Notes under the pieces: model-generated | Told to the model about the DNA's origin: nothing | What the model saw: only the letters and a program-made list of their open reading frames with translations | Databases searched by the model: none | Assembly: GCF_014645815.1 (NCBI RefSeq) | Contig: NZ_BMML01000017.1 | Location: 1 to 64,000 of the forward strand | Source of the DNA: Streptomyces fuscichromogenes | Lineage (GTDB): Bacteria > Actinomycetota > Actinomycetes > Streptomycetales > Streptomycetaceae | Direction: 5' to 3' | Length of the DNA: 64,000 bases | Shown here: in pieces, positions 51,368-59,655 of the stretch | Position numbering within the stretch: position 1 is the stretch's first letter | Layout: every line of letters begins with the position of its first letter | Made by a program: the position numbers and the translations under genes

Positions 51368-51540
51368 GGGGCGCGGGGAACTGCGCGGCGCGCCCCCGCC
51401 TCACCCGCGGCCGGACGACCGCGGCCCTCACCCGCCCGTGGCGCCCGGTTGCCTCTGTGACGGTGAGAGGCAGGTAAAAAGGGTGATCGTAGGCCCGCTC
51501 ACCACGGCAGAACCGCCGGAGGCCTTGGCAGACTGGGGAG

Positions 51541-52290
51541 GTGCCCCAGACTGTGCTGCTCGCCGAAGACGACCGCGCCATCCGCCACGCCCTGGAGCGG
51601 GCCCTCACCCTGGAGGGTTATGAGGTGACGGCGGTCGCGGACGGCGTGGAGGCCTTGGCGCACGCCCACCGCACCAGCCCCGACGTCCTCGTCCTGGACG
51701 TGATGATGCCCGGCATCGATGGCCTCCAGGTCTGCCGCGTCCTGCGGGCGGAAGGGGACCGTACCCCGATCCTCATGCTGACCGCGCTGGTCGAGACCGC
51801 CGACCGGATCGCGGGACTGGACGCCGGCGCCGACGACTACGTGGTCAAGCCCTTCGACGTCGAAGAGGTCTTCGCCCGGCTGCGGGCACTGCTGCGCCGT
51901 ACGCTGCCCGTGACCACCGGCGGCGGCAGCGGCGGCGGCGTCGGTGGCGGTGTCGCCACCGAGGCCGGCCGGGAGCCGCAGGTCTCCGACCGGCAGGTCG
52001 AGGCGGCCGGTCTGCGGATGGACCTCCAGGCCCGCCGGGCCTGGCGCGGCAGGCGCGAGCTGGAGCTGACCCGCACCGAGTTCGAACTGCTGGAGTTGCT
52101 GGCCAGGAACGCGGGGATCGTTCTCGACCACTCCACCATCTACGACCGCATCTGGGGCTACGACTTCGGCCCCGGCTCCAAGAACCTCGCGGTCTACGTC
52201 GGCTACCTGCGCCGCAAGCTCGACGAGCCGGGCGCCCCGCAGCTGATCCACACCGTCCGGGGCGTGGGTTACGTGCTGCGGGAGGACTGA
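51541..52290 (+). CDS. Response regulator, OmpR/PhoB family
   Basis: A 249-residue two-component regulator. The receiver has acidic Glu9-Asp10-Asp11, phospho-acceptor Asp53 in VLVLDVMMPG and Lys103 in DYVVKPFD. A glycine-rich linker (GGGSGGGVGGG) leads to a winged-helix effector with LELTRTEFELLELLARN, YDRIWGYDFGPGSKNLAVYV and HTVRGVGYVLRED. GTG 51541 starts the receiver. The kinase gene follows after no gap. The long Gly linker is characteristic of MprA/TcrA-type actinobacterial regulators. The signal and targets are unknown. Confidence 0.93.
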   Translation: MPQTVLLAEDDRAIRHALERALTLEGYEVTAVADGVEALAHAHRTSPDVLVLDVMMPGIDGLQVCRVLRAEGDRTPILMLTALVETADRIAGLDAGADDYVVKPFDVEEVFARLRALLRRTLPVTTGGGSGGGVGGGVATEAGREPQVSDRQVEAAGLRMDLQARRAWRGRRELELTRTEFELLELLARNAGIVLDHSTIYDRIWGYDFGPGSKNLAVYVGYLRRKLDEPGAPQLIHTVRGVGYVLRED

Positions 52291-53784
52291 GTGGGCCGCG
52301 GCCTCAAGCAGCCGGCACAGTCAGGACGGCCCGAGCGGCCCGCGCGGCTCGGACGGCTCCGGCGGATGCTGGCCCGGCGTCGGCCCAAGCTCGTCTCCCT
52401 GCGGACCACCTTCGTCGTCTCCTTCGCGGCGGTCACGGCCGCCGTCACCATCGTCGTCGGCATCCTGTCGTACAACGCCGCCGCCCGGCTGGTCCGCGTC
52501 GACCAGCAGTCGGTGTTCACGCAGGTCGTCTCCGACGTCCAGGACGAGGTCAAGCAGCACAGGATGGAGCCGGAGGACTTCTCCTCCTCCCGGTCGGACC
52601 ACGATCTGGTCCGGCCCGCGCGCACCGACGTCCAGGTCCTCGGCACCCAGGGCGAGATCATCGACCACGGCAGCCCGGTGCTGCCCGTCACCGCCGCGGA
52701 CCGGGCGGCCGCCACCGCCGCGGAGGCCGGCAAGACGGTCCAGCACAAGGACGTACGGGACGGTGAGGACCTGTTCCGGATCGCCACGGTCGCGCTCGGC
52801 GGCGGGCGGGGCGCGGTGCAGGTGGCGCAGGAGTTCAGCGACACCGAGGACCTGCTGCAGGCGCTCCAGCAGCGGACGCTGCTGCTGATGGCGGCCGTGG
52901 TGGTGGCCGCCGGGCTGTTCGGCTGGTGGCTGGCCCGGCGGATCACCCGACGGCTGGTGATCCTCACCGCGGCGGCGGAGAACGTGGCCCGTACCCGGCA
53001 GCTCGGTATCCAGGTCCCGGTGACGGGGCTGGACGAGGTGGGTCGGCTGGGCCGTGCCTTCGACCGCATGCTCGGCCGCCTGGCCCAGTCGGAGGAGGAC
53101 CAGCGGCGCCTGGTCCAGGACGCTGGCCACGAGCTCCGTACCCCGCTGACCTCGCTGCGGACGAACATCTCGCTGCTCCGCCGGATCGACGAGCTCCCGC
53201 CCGCCACCCGTGACGAACTCGTCGCCGACCTCGGCCAGGAGGCCCGCGAGCTGACCGACCTGGTCAACGAGCTGGTCGACCTCGCGGCCGGGCAGTCCGA
53301 CACCGAGCCGCCGCAGCACCTGGACCTGGCCGACATCGCGGAGGACGTGGCGGGGCTGGCCCGACGCCGTACCGGCCGGGAGATCGTGCTGCGCTTCGCC
53401 GGCGACACGAGCACCGACGGCCGGCCGGGGATGCTCCAGCGGGCCCTCTCCAACCTGGTCGAGAACGCGGCCAAGTTCGACCGGGACGGCAGGGCGCCCA
53501 TCGAGATCAGCGTCACCGGACCGGCCCGGCCGGGCACGGTCCGCGTCGAGGTCCTCGACCGCGGCCCCGGTATCGCCGAGGGCGACCTGATCCGCATCTT
53601 CGACCGCTTCTACCGCGCCGCCGACGCCCGCTCGCTGCCCGGCTCCGGCCTGGGCCTCTCCATCGTCCGCGAGGTCGCCATGGCCCACGGCGGCGCCCCC
53701 TTCGCCTTCCGCAGGGAGGGCGGCGGCGCGGTGATCGGCTTCACGGTCGGCGGCGGGCTGGTGGGCGGGGTACGGCGCGTCTGA
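52291..53784 (+). CDS. Sensor histidine kinase
   Basis: A 497-residue membrane kinase partnered with the preceding regulator. One helix lies at residues 40-60 (TFVVSFAAVTAAVTIVVGIL) and one at 195-213 (LLMAAVVVAAGLFGWWLA), enclosing an extracellular sensor loop of about 130 residues. HAMP follows. The phospho-acceptor is His280 in DAGHELRTPLTSLR. The ATPase domain has SNLVENAAKFDRDG (N box), LDRGPGIAEGDL and GSGLGLSIVREVAMAHGG. GTG 52291 directly follows the regulator stop. Confidence 0.93.
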   Translation: MGRGLKQPAQSGRPERPARLGRLRRMLARRRPKLVSLRTTFVVSFAAVTAAVTIVVGILSYNAAARLVRVDQQSVFTQVVSDVQDEVKQHRMEPEDFSSSRSDHDLVRPARTDVQVLGTQGEIIDHGSPVLPVTAADRAAATAAEAGKTVQHKDVRDGEDLFRIATVALGGGRGAVQVAQEFSDTEDLLQALQQRTLLLMAAVVVAAGLFGWWLARRITRRLVILTAAAENVARTRQLGIQVPVTGLDEVGRLGRAFDRMLGRLAQSEEDQRRLVQDAGHELRTPLTSLRTNISLLRRIDELPPATRDELVADLGQEARELTDLVNELVDLAAGQSDTEPPQHLDLADIAEDVAGLARRRTGREIVLRFAGDTSTDGRPGMLQRALSNLVENAAKFDRDGRAPIEISVTGPARPGTVRVEVLDRGPGIAEGDLIRIFDRFYRAADARSLPGSGLGLSIVREVAMAHGGAPFAFRREGGGAVIGFTVGGGLVGGVRRV

Positions 53785-53943
53785 AGCGCCGGGCGGGCCC
53801 GTCGGTATCCCCGCCGACCGCATCCTCCGGTACCGCATGGCGGCGGGACGCCCCTGACGGATGCGGACGCCCCCCCCGGCCCGGAGATCCTGTGCGGAAG
53901 CCGAGGGGGATCTGGTGCCGGTCTGTTCGGCCGCTGTTCATGC

Positions 53944-54103
53944 ATGCCGACGGCGCCCTACCGCATCGACGTCGAGAATCCGAACCCTGACCAAGGCCCG
54001 GACAGATGCACTTCCAGGACCAGAGCAACCTGGGTGTGAAGTACCGGTGGGACTTCGAGAGCGGCGGATTCACCGGCATGCCGTCCCGGTCGGGAGAGGA
54101 TCC
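53944..54103 (+). pseudogene. Frameshifted C-terminal fragment of a polymorphic-toxin-like protein
   Basis: Two adjoining coding pieces: MPTAPYRIDVENPNPDQGP from ATG 53944, then in the +1-shifted frame GQMHFQDQSNLGVKYRWDFE, SGGFTGMPSRSGEDP to TGA at 54103-54105. The joined text RIDVENPNPxQxPGQMHFQ resembles, from memory, C-terminal domains of RHS/polymorphic-toxin proteins with that motif. Restoring one G in CCCGGACAG near 54000 rejoins the frames. No N-terminal toxin body is present upstream, so it is a remnant, perhaps an orphan cassette. The gene directly after it starts in the same overlap. Confidence 0.5.
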
Positions 54104-54610
54104 ATGATCAGGATGAACACCCCGATGCGGGAGCTGGCGGGCGACCGGCCGCTGGACATGGCGTCCTGGGAGGCGGTTCCTCCGTCGCTTCGTACGCTGA
54201 TCGACCCGGGATGGGTGATCGAGGCGGACGGTGCGTGCCTCCTGGTCGCACTCCGGGACGGCTACCACGGCTCCCGAGCCGTGTTCGCCGACGCCACGGG
54301 ATTCGAAGCGTCCGTGAACGGCCTGGGCATCCCCGACCGGGACCTCGGGGCGGAGGCCGGTGAACGCACGCGAGACCTCTTCGTCCGCGCGGTCTCCTAT
54401 GCCGCGTTCGCCCTGACGCGGGCGGAGAGCACGACCGCCACCGGCGGCCTCACGGCTGTCGTGTCGCTCTCGAACTCCCTGGAGGAGGAACCGGGAGTCA
54501 CTGCCCGGGTGACGTTCTTTCTCGAGCGCGACGATGAACCGTCCCTGGTCGAGGACGTGGACGCGTACCGGGAAGAGGCACTGCTGGTTTTCCGGAGGTC
54601 GGACCTGTGA
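54104..54610 (+). CDS. Hypothetical protein; possible immunity protein
   Basis: A 168-residue soluble protein without recognised domain: PMRELAGDRPLDMASWEAVP, PPSLRTLIDPGWVIEADGAC, LLVALRDGYHGSRAVFADAT, then a helix RTRDLFVRAVSYAAFALTRA and an acidic C-terminal EDVDAYREEALLVF. ATG 54104 follows GAGAGGATCC, and the upstream toxin-like fragment ends at the same point. Compact, acidic genes placed immediately after such a toxin tip often encode immunity proteins; the idea rests on position only. Confidence 0.45.
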   Translation: MIRMNTPMRELAGDRPLDMASWEAVPPSLRTLIDPGWVIEADGACLLVALRDGYHGSRAVFADATGFEASVNGLGIPDRDLGAEAGERTRDLFVRAVSYAAFALTRAESTTATGGLTAVVSLSNSLEEEPGVTARVTFFLERDDEPSLVEDVDAYREEALLVFRRSDL

Positions 54611-54619
54611 GCTTCGGCG

Positions 54620-56419
54620 TCATGACCCCCACGGAACCGTGAGGAAGCCCTCCGCGCGGGCGCTTGCCAGGCCGATCCTCGGGAGGTCGCTGGTCTTCGT
54701 GAAGAGGATGTAGCGGGGCTCCCACACCGGGCGGTACTTGGCGTTCGCGCGGTAGAGGGACTCGATCTGCCACCAGCGGGAGAAGAAGGTGAGGGTGGTG
54801 TGCCACAGGCGCAGGACCGGGCCGGCGCCGAGGCGGGAGCCGCGTTCGAAGACCGAGCGGAACATCGCGAAGTTGAGGGAGACCCGGTCCACCTTCAACT
54901 CGGCGGCGCCGAGGAGGAGTTCGACGACCATGAACTCCATCAGGCCGTTCTCGGAGTCGCGGTCGCGGCGCATCAGGTCCAGGGAGAGGCCCTGCTCGCC
55001 CCAGGGGACGAAGCTGAGCAGGGCGCGGGGGGTGTCGTTCGCGTCCCGGCATTCGAGCATGACGCAGCGGCCGTCCGCCGCATCGCCGAGGCGGCCCAGG
55101 GCCATCGAGAAGCCGCGCTCGGTGGCGCCGTCGCGCCAGCTGTCGGCCCGCTCGATCAGGGTCGCCATCTCGTCGGCCGGGATGTCCTCGTGGCGGCGGA
55201 TGCGGACCGTGTAGCCGGCCCGGCGGACCCGGTTGTGGGCCTGCCGGACGACGCGCATCGCGCGGCCCTCCAGGGTGAAGTCGGCGATGTCCACGATCGC
55301 CTCGTCGCCCAGTTCCAGGGCGTCCAGGCCGTGCCGGGCGTAGACGGTGCCCGCCTCCTCGCTGGCGCCCATGACCGCGGGGGTCCAGGCGTGCTGCCGC
55401 GCCTCCGTCAGCCAGGCGTCGATGGCGCCGGGCCAGGCCTCCGGGTCGCCGATCGGGTCGCCGGAGGCGAGGCTGACGCCGCCCACGACCCGGTAGGTGA
55501 CCGCGGCCTTGCCGGTGGGGGAGAAGATCGCCATCTTGTCGCGGCGCAGCGCGAAGTAGCCGAGGGAGTCGCGGGCGCCCTGCCTGTCCAGCAGGCCGCG
55601 CAGCCTCGACTCGTCCTCGGGGCTGAGCAGCCGGCGGCCGCGCGGTGAGCGGAAGCCCGCGTACAGCACCAGGCAGAAGGCGGCCGCGAGCAGGACGTTG
55701 ATGACGATGTCGGCCCAGCGGGGGGCGTGCACCGCGGTGACGTGGTCGGCGAGCGGGCCGACGCTGACGCCCCGCAGCAGGCTGTAGGCGATCTCGTCGG
55801 GGAGGGTGGCGCCCGGGAGCCTGTTCGTGGCGTGCACGAGGAGCGTGCCCAGGCCGCCGGTCACCAGGATGCCGCCGGCCCCCACCGCCAGCGCGGTCTT
55901 CGGGTTGGACGGGTCGCCCACCGCGTTGAACTCCCGGCGGCTGACCAGCAGCGCGGCCACGAAGAGGCCGGTGACGCCGGCGGAGACCCAGTTGAAGGCG
56001 TGCGCGCGGTACTCGTGCTGGGTGAGGGCGAGGACGTAGAGCGCGAAGAGCGGGGCGGACAGGAGCAGGTTGACCACCCAGGCCGCGCGCTTGCGGCGGC
56101 GCATCACCAGGACGAAGAAGATGGCGAGGGCGGCCGAGACCAGGCCCGCCGTGGCCAGGTAAGGGGTGAAGAACTGGCCGGAGTGGTGCGCGTGCTGCCG
56201 GTGCAGGTGGAGCGTGAGGCGGCCGTTGTTGTGCTCGTCGACCTCCTGGCGGAAGGGGAGCGACACCACCGCCAGTATGTTCAGTACGGCGATCACGCGC
56301 AGGTACCAGACGGTGAAGTCGGCGGCCCGCCTGCGCAGCGCGCCGCCCGATGCGCCGGCGGGGGCGCGGAGGGCGGCGGAGACGCGGGTCGGGATCAGGG
56401 TCGACAGCTGTGCGGGCAT
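54620..56419 (-). CDS. MprF-like phosphatidylglycerol lysyltransferase-domain protein
   Basis: A 599-residue protein. The N-terminal half has six or so hydrophobic segments (residues 30-250, e.g. VWYLRVIAVLNILAVVSLPF, TAGLVSAALAIFFVLVMRRR, WADIVINVLLAAAFCLVLYA). The C-terminal half is a GNAT-like DUF2156 domain as in MprF/LysX: DKMAIFSPTGKAAVTYRVVG, ADFTLEGRAMRVVRQAHNR, MEFMVVELLLGAAELKVDRV, and FFSRWWQIESLYRANAKYRP. MprF adds lysine to phosphatidylglycerol; here the amino acid and lipid are unproven. It is convergent with the 54104 gene. Confidence 0.85.
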   Translation of the reverse strand: MPAQLSTLIPTRVSAALRAPAGASGGALRRRAADFTVWYLRVIAVLNILAVVSLPFRQEVDEHNNGRLTLHLHRQHAHHSGQFFTPYLATAGLVSAALAIFFVLVMRRRKRAAWVVNLLLSAPLFALYVLALTQHEYRAHAFNWVSAGVTGLFVAALLVSRREFNAVGDPSNPKTALAVGAGGILVTGGLGTLLVHATNRLPGATLPDEIAYSLLRGVSVGPLADHVTAVHAPRWADIVINVLLAAAFCLVLYAGFRSPRGRRLLSPEDESRLRGLLDRQGARDSLGYFALRRDKMAIFSPTGKAAVTYRVVGGVSLASGDPIGDPEAWPGAIDAWLTEARQHAWTPAVMGASEEAGTVYARHGLDALELGDEAIVDIADFTLEGRAMRVVRQAHNRVRRAGYTVRIRRHEDIPADEMATLIERADSWRDGATERGFSMALGRLGDAADGRCVMLECRDANDTPRALLSFVPWGEQGLSLDLMRRDRDSENGLMEFMVVELLLGAAELKVDRVSLNFAMFRSVFERGSRLGAGPVLRLWHTTLTFFSRWWQIESLYRANAKYRPVWEPRYILFTKTSDLPRIGLASARAEGFLTVPWGS

Positions 56420-56468
56420 GGGGACCGGTCACCTTGGGGACGGGGAGCGGGTTGACGAAGGGCTGACC

Positions 56469-56484
56469 CTACAGTCTGTAAGGT
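56469..56484. promoter_or_regulatory. Inverted repeat CCTACAG-T-CTGTAAGG before the MprF-like gene
   Basis: Near-perfect palindrome, 50 bp upstream of the minus-strand start at 56419, containing a TAcagT-like -10 on either strand. Candidate promoter/operator of the lysyltransferase-like gene. Confidence 0.35.
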
Positions 56485-56550
56485 AACTGTGGGGTACGAG
56501 GGAGGGATCCCCCTCGGTACGGAAAACGGTGTGAAAGGGTGTCCGTGCTC

Positions 56551-56841
56551 TTACGGACGCACCCGAGCCTGCGCCCGTTCCCGTTCCGCCCGTTCCGCCC
56601 GCCGCCGGGCCGCCAGCATCCACGCCAGGTTGCCGATCGCCGCCCCGGCCGCCACCGCCGCCACGATCACCCCGCCGGTCGCCAGCCCGTCGCTGAACAG
56701 GTGCGGGCGCCGGTCGAGGCTGTGCAGGCCGAAGCCGGACAGCTCGTACACGCCCACCGCGGCGACCAGCAGGCTCGCCACCAGCACCGCCACCGTGGGG
56801 GCGAGGCCGCGCCGCGCCTCCTGTGTGTCCGTGCCCTGCAT
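56551..56841 (-). CDS. Small two-helix membrane protein
   Basis: A 96-residue protein with helices LAPTVAVLVASLLVAAVGVY and GGVIVAAVAAGAAIGNLAWM, separated by a short outer loop (SGFGLHSLDRRPHL), and a basic C-terminal tail (ARRRAERAERERAQARVRP). No family recognised. ATG 56841 is preceded by GCTCACGGGGGTACTC. It reads in the same direction as the MprF-like gene with 131 bp between them. Confidence 0.6.
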   Translation of the reverse strand: MQGTDTQEARRGLAPTVAVLVASLLVAAVGVYELSGFGLHSLDRRPHLFSDGLATGGVIVAAVAAGAAIGNLAWMLAARRRAERAERERAQARVRP

Positions 56842-56884
56842 GAGTACCCCCGTGAGCTGACGAGCCGCCGTGGCCGATGGGGAA

Positions 56885-56899
56885 CCTACAATACGTAGG
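56885..56899 (+). promoter_or_regulatory. Inverted repeat CCTAC-AATAC-GTAGG before the M55 peptidase
   Basis: A 5-bp-arm palindrome 20 bp upstream of the peptidase start. It includes TACAAT, a good -10 match, so a regulator binding here could block transcription. Its CCTAC core is shared with the repeat at 56469. Confidence 0.4.
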
Positions 56900-56918
56900 G
56901 TCCGGATAGCCTCAGGAC

Positions 56919-57749
56919 GTGCGTATTTACATGAGCGTGGACATGGAAGGCATCACCGGGCTCGTCGACCGGGACGATGTGCAGCCGGGCGGCCGGGACT
57001 ACGAGCGCGGCCGGTCGATGATGGCGGAGGACGTGAACGCGGCGATACGCGGGGCGATGGCCGCCGGCGCGACCGAGGTGCTCGTCAACGACGCCCACGG
57101 GCCGATGCGGAACCTGCTTCCCGAACACCTGCATCCAGCCGCCCGCCTGGTCCGCGGCAAGCCGAAGAACATGCTCATGCTGGAGGGGCTCACGGCCGAG
57201 TACGACGCGGCGGTCTGTGTCGGCTATCACTCCCGGGCCGGGGCCCTCGGTGTCCTCAGTCACAGCTTCATGGGCCACGAGATCGAGGACATCTGGCTGG
57301 ACGGGCGCCCCGCCGGGGAGATCGGGCTGGCGCACGCCACCGCCGCGGCCCTCGGCGTCCCGGTCGTGGCCCTCACGGGTGACGACGCGGCGTGCGCCGA
57401 GATGACGGCATGGGACGAATCGGTCGTCACCGTGCCCGTGAAGTACGCCCGGGACCGGTTCGCAGCCGAGCTGCGGCCGGCCGAGGAGGCCCGCCGGGCG
57501 ATCGAGGAGGCGGTGACGGCGGCCCTGACGCCCGTGCCGAAGCGGCCCGCCGAGCCCGAGGAGGAGTCGACCCTCGCGGTGCGCTGGCAGTCCGCCTCCG
57601 TCGTCGCCGTCCTCCTCGGCATCCCGGGAGTGACGGCCACGGACAGCCGTACCGTCCGGGCCCGGGGTCCGCTGCCCGCCCTCTACCGCCAGCTCGGCGT
57701 CTGGATGCGGGTCGCGGCCTCGCTCACCAACCAGCCGCCGTACTGCTGA
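56919..57749 (+). CDS. M55-family D-aminopeptidase (DppA-like)
   Basis: A 276-residue zinc aminopeptidase of the M55 family, cytoplasmic, that in Bacillus (DppA) trims D-alanine-containing peptides. The zinc ligands are in MSVDMEGITG (Asp8, Glu10), with NDAHGPM, GYHSRAGALGVLSHSFMGHE and ALTGDDAACAEM. The C-terminal part aligns with the usual length. GTG 56919 begins VRIYMSVDMEG. It is divergent from the small membrane protein gene and convergent with PstB. Confidence 0.88.
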   Translation: MRIYMSVDMEGITGLVDRDDVQPGGRDYERGRSMMAEDVNAAIRGAMAAGATEVLVNDAHGPMRNLLPEHLHPAARLVRGKPKNMLMLEGLTAEYDAAVCVGYHSRAGALGVLSHSFMGHEIEDIWLDGRPAGEIGLAHATAAALGVPVVALTGDDAACAEMTAWDESVVTVPVKYARDRFAAELRPAEEARRAIEEAVTAALTPVPKRPAEPEEESTLAVRWQSASVVAVLLGIPGVTATDSRTVRARGPLPALYRQLGVWMRVAASLTNQPPYC

Positions 57750-57764
57750 GCCCATACCCCGCGC

Positions 57765-58667
57765 TCAGCCGAACCGGCCCGCCACGTAGTCCGCGGTGCG
57801 CTGGTCCTGCGGGGAGTTGAAGACGGCCTCGGTGGCGCCGTGTTCGACGATGCCGCCCGGGGTGCCCTGCTCGGCCAGGAAGAACGCGCACTGCTGCGAG
57901 ACACGCGCCGCCTGCTGCATGTTGTGCGTGACGATCACGATGGTCACCTGGCCGGCCAGGTCCTGGATGGTCTCCTCGACCCGGCGGGTGGAGGTGGGGT
58001 CCAGGGCCGAGCACGGCTCGTCCATGAGCAGCACCCGGGGGCGGACCGCCAGGGCCCGCGCGATGCACAGGCGCTGCTGCTGGCCGCCGGACAGGGCGCC
58101 GCCGGGCTGGCGGAGCCGGTCGCGGACCTCCTTCCACAGGCCGGCGCGGGTCAGGGACTCCTCGACCAGGACGTCCTTCTCCCGGCGGTTCACCTTCGTG
58201 CCGGTCAGCTTCAGGCCCGCCACCACGTTGTCGTAGATCGACATCGCCGGGAACGGGTTCGGCTTCTGGAAGACCATGCCGATCCTGCGGCGGGCGTCGG
58301 TCAGCCGCCAGGACGGGTCGTAGATGTCCTCGCCCTCGAAGAGCACCTCGCCGCCGAACTGCGCCGAGGGGATCAGCTCGTGCATCCGGTTGAGGGTGCG
58401 CAGGAACGTCGACTTGCCGCAGCCGGACGGGCCGATCAGCGCGGTGACCTCGCCCGCGGGCATGGTCAGCGACACCTGGCTGAGCACCTGGTGGGAGCCG
58501 AACCAGGCGGAGACGGCACGGGCTTCGAGGGTGGCGGGCGCGGGCCCGTCCACCACGGCGGCGGGCAGTACGGCGGTGTCGGTCATCTCGACTGTCCCGG
58601 CTCTCCCGGTCGTCTCGTTCGCTTCACTTACCTGGGTCATTTCAGTCACTTCACTCACCTCGGTCAC
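57765..58667 (-). CDS. PstB-type phosphate ABC transporter ATPase
   Basis: A 300-residue ATPase of the phosphate-importer class. Walker A is GPSGCGKST (from residue 79), the Q-loop is in [17 protein letters not shown], the signature is [15 protein letters not shown], Walker B is [13 protein letters not shown] and the switch histidine is in [13 protein letters not shown]. The N-terminal ~40 residues ([20 protein letters not shown]) are an extension absent from typical 258-residue PstB. GTG 58667 overlaps the preceding stop (GTGA); ATG 58640 and 58586 are later alternatives. No pstC or pstA lies in this cluster. I leave the symbol blank because it is a second, unusual copy. Confidence 0.85.
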   Translation of the reverse strand: MTEVSEVTEMTQVSEANETTGRAGTVEMTDTAVLPAAVVDGPAPATLEARAVSAWFGSHQVLSQVSLTMPAGEVTALIGPSGCGKSTFLRTLNRMHELIPSAQFGGEVLFEGEDIYDPSWRLTDARRRIGMVFQKPNPFPAMSIYDNVVAGLKLTGTKVNRREKDVLVEESLTRAGLWKEVRDRLRQPGGALSGGQQQRLCIARALAVRPRVLLMDEPCSALDPTSTRRVEETIQDLAGQVTIVIVTHNMQQAARVSQQCAFFLAEQGTPGGIVEHGATEAVFNSPQDQRTADYVAGRFG

Positions 58668-59578
58668 AGCAGGTTCGGCAGCAGTTCGGTGGTCCGCGTC
58701 GCGACCTGGAGGCCGAGCACCGCGACGACCGGGGCGAAGACGATCCACGTCTGGTGGCGGCCCCAGCGGTGCCAGGTCCAGACGGCGGCCACGGCGGTCA
58801 GGAGCAGCGCCTGCAGCCACATCACCAGCGGCCACGGCACCCCGGAGGGGCGGGCCAGCGGCTCCTCGGAGCCGGGCAGGGTGCCGGCCCGGATCACGGC
58901 CGACGGGGTCTGGAACGGCGCCGAGACCAGGTCGGCGTCGACGCGCAGCACCCCGGAGGGCATGTACCGGGAACCGGTGGCGGTGATGAGGACCAGCCGG
59001 CTCTTGCCCGCGGCCAGCGCGGTCGGCGCCGGGTCGCCGGCCCGCCGTACGTCGATGACCTGGAACTTCGCCTTGCCCTGGCCGGTGGTCACGGTGAACG
59101 TGTCACCGGTGGCGAGCTCGGAGAGCCTGCCGAACGGGCCGCCGTACGCAGCCGCCCGGCCCATCAGCACGCTGGTGCCGGCCTGGCCGGGCATCGGGGT
59201 GTCCCGGCGGTGCCCGGGGCCGTCGGTCATGACGGAGGAGTCGGTGCCCTCCAGGACGACCTGGCTCAGGCCGAGCTTCGGCACCTGGACGATCGCCACC
59301 GGCGTACCGGGCGCCAGCAGCTTGCCGTCCTGCCCGGTCTGGGCCACCGGGGCGGTACCCAGGGCCAGTTGCTCGCGCAGCTGGTCGAAGTCGGCGTGCT
59401 GGGCGGAGTGTTCCTGGGCGCCGCTGAACACCAGCAGCTGGGCGGTGATGCCGAGCAGCAGGGCGGCGAGGCTGAGCAGTCCGCCGCGCGAGAGGTGGCG
59501 GACGAAGGTGAGGCTGCGGACGGGCCTGCGGGGCACGGCCGGAGCCAGGGTTCTCGGTGTCGGTACGGCGACGGTCAT
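58664..59578 (-). CDS. Sortase-fold membrane protein lacking catalytic residues
   Basis: A 304-residue membrane protein. Helix 1 is [20 protein letters not shown] (32-51). Residues 90-220 follow the sortase fold: [59 protein letters not shown] and [11 protein letters not shown]. The active-site histidine of AGHR is Arg141 (MGRA), the cysteine of LTTC is Ala200 (LITA), and the conserved RLVV arginine is Val210 (VLRV). Two more helices lie at 248-268 and 277-294. It therefore looks like a pseudo-sortase. ATG 59578 is used. The stop overlaps the PstB start by 4 bp. Confidence 0.82.
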   Translation of the reverse strand: MTVAVPTPRTLAPAVPRRPVRSLTFVRHLSRGGLLSLAALLLGITAQLLVFSGAQEHSAQHADFDQLREQLALGTAPVAQTGQDGKLLAPGTPVAIVQVPKLGLSQVVLEGTDSSVMTDGPGHRRDTPMPGQAGTSVLMGRAAAYGGPFGRLSELATGDTFTVTTGQGKAKFQVIDVRRAGDPAPTALAAGKSRLVLITATGSRYMPSGVLRVDADLVSAPFQTPSAVIRAGTLPGSEEPLARPSGVPWPLVMWLQALLLTAVAAVWTWHRWGRHQTWIVFAPVVAVLGLQVATRTTELLPNLL

Positions 59579-59614
59579 GGCGGCCCGCCTCCTTCGGGGA
59601 ATGAGTGAGGGGTC

Positions 59615-59640
59615 GCCGGGAGCCGTACGAGGCTCCCGGC
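59615..59640 (-). terminator. Hairpin after the PstS/Ig-like gene
   Basis: Perfect 10-bp stem GCCGGGAGCC / GGCTCCCGGC with a 6-nt loop, 16 bp past the 59656 stop and 37 bp before the pseudo-sortase start. Partial termination could lower expression of the two downstream genes. Confidence 0.6.
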
Positions 59641-59655
59641 GGGCCCGTCAGGCGG

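Noticed and set aside
50985-51390. Regularly spaced repeats that could suggest a CRISPR array
   Set aside because: The intervals are similar to one another rather than unique spacers, spacing is over 100 bp, and there are no cas genes.
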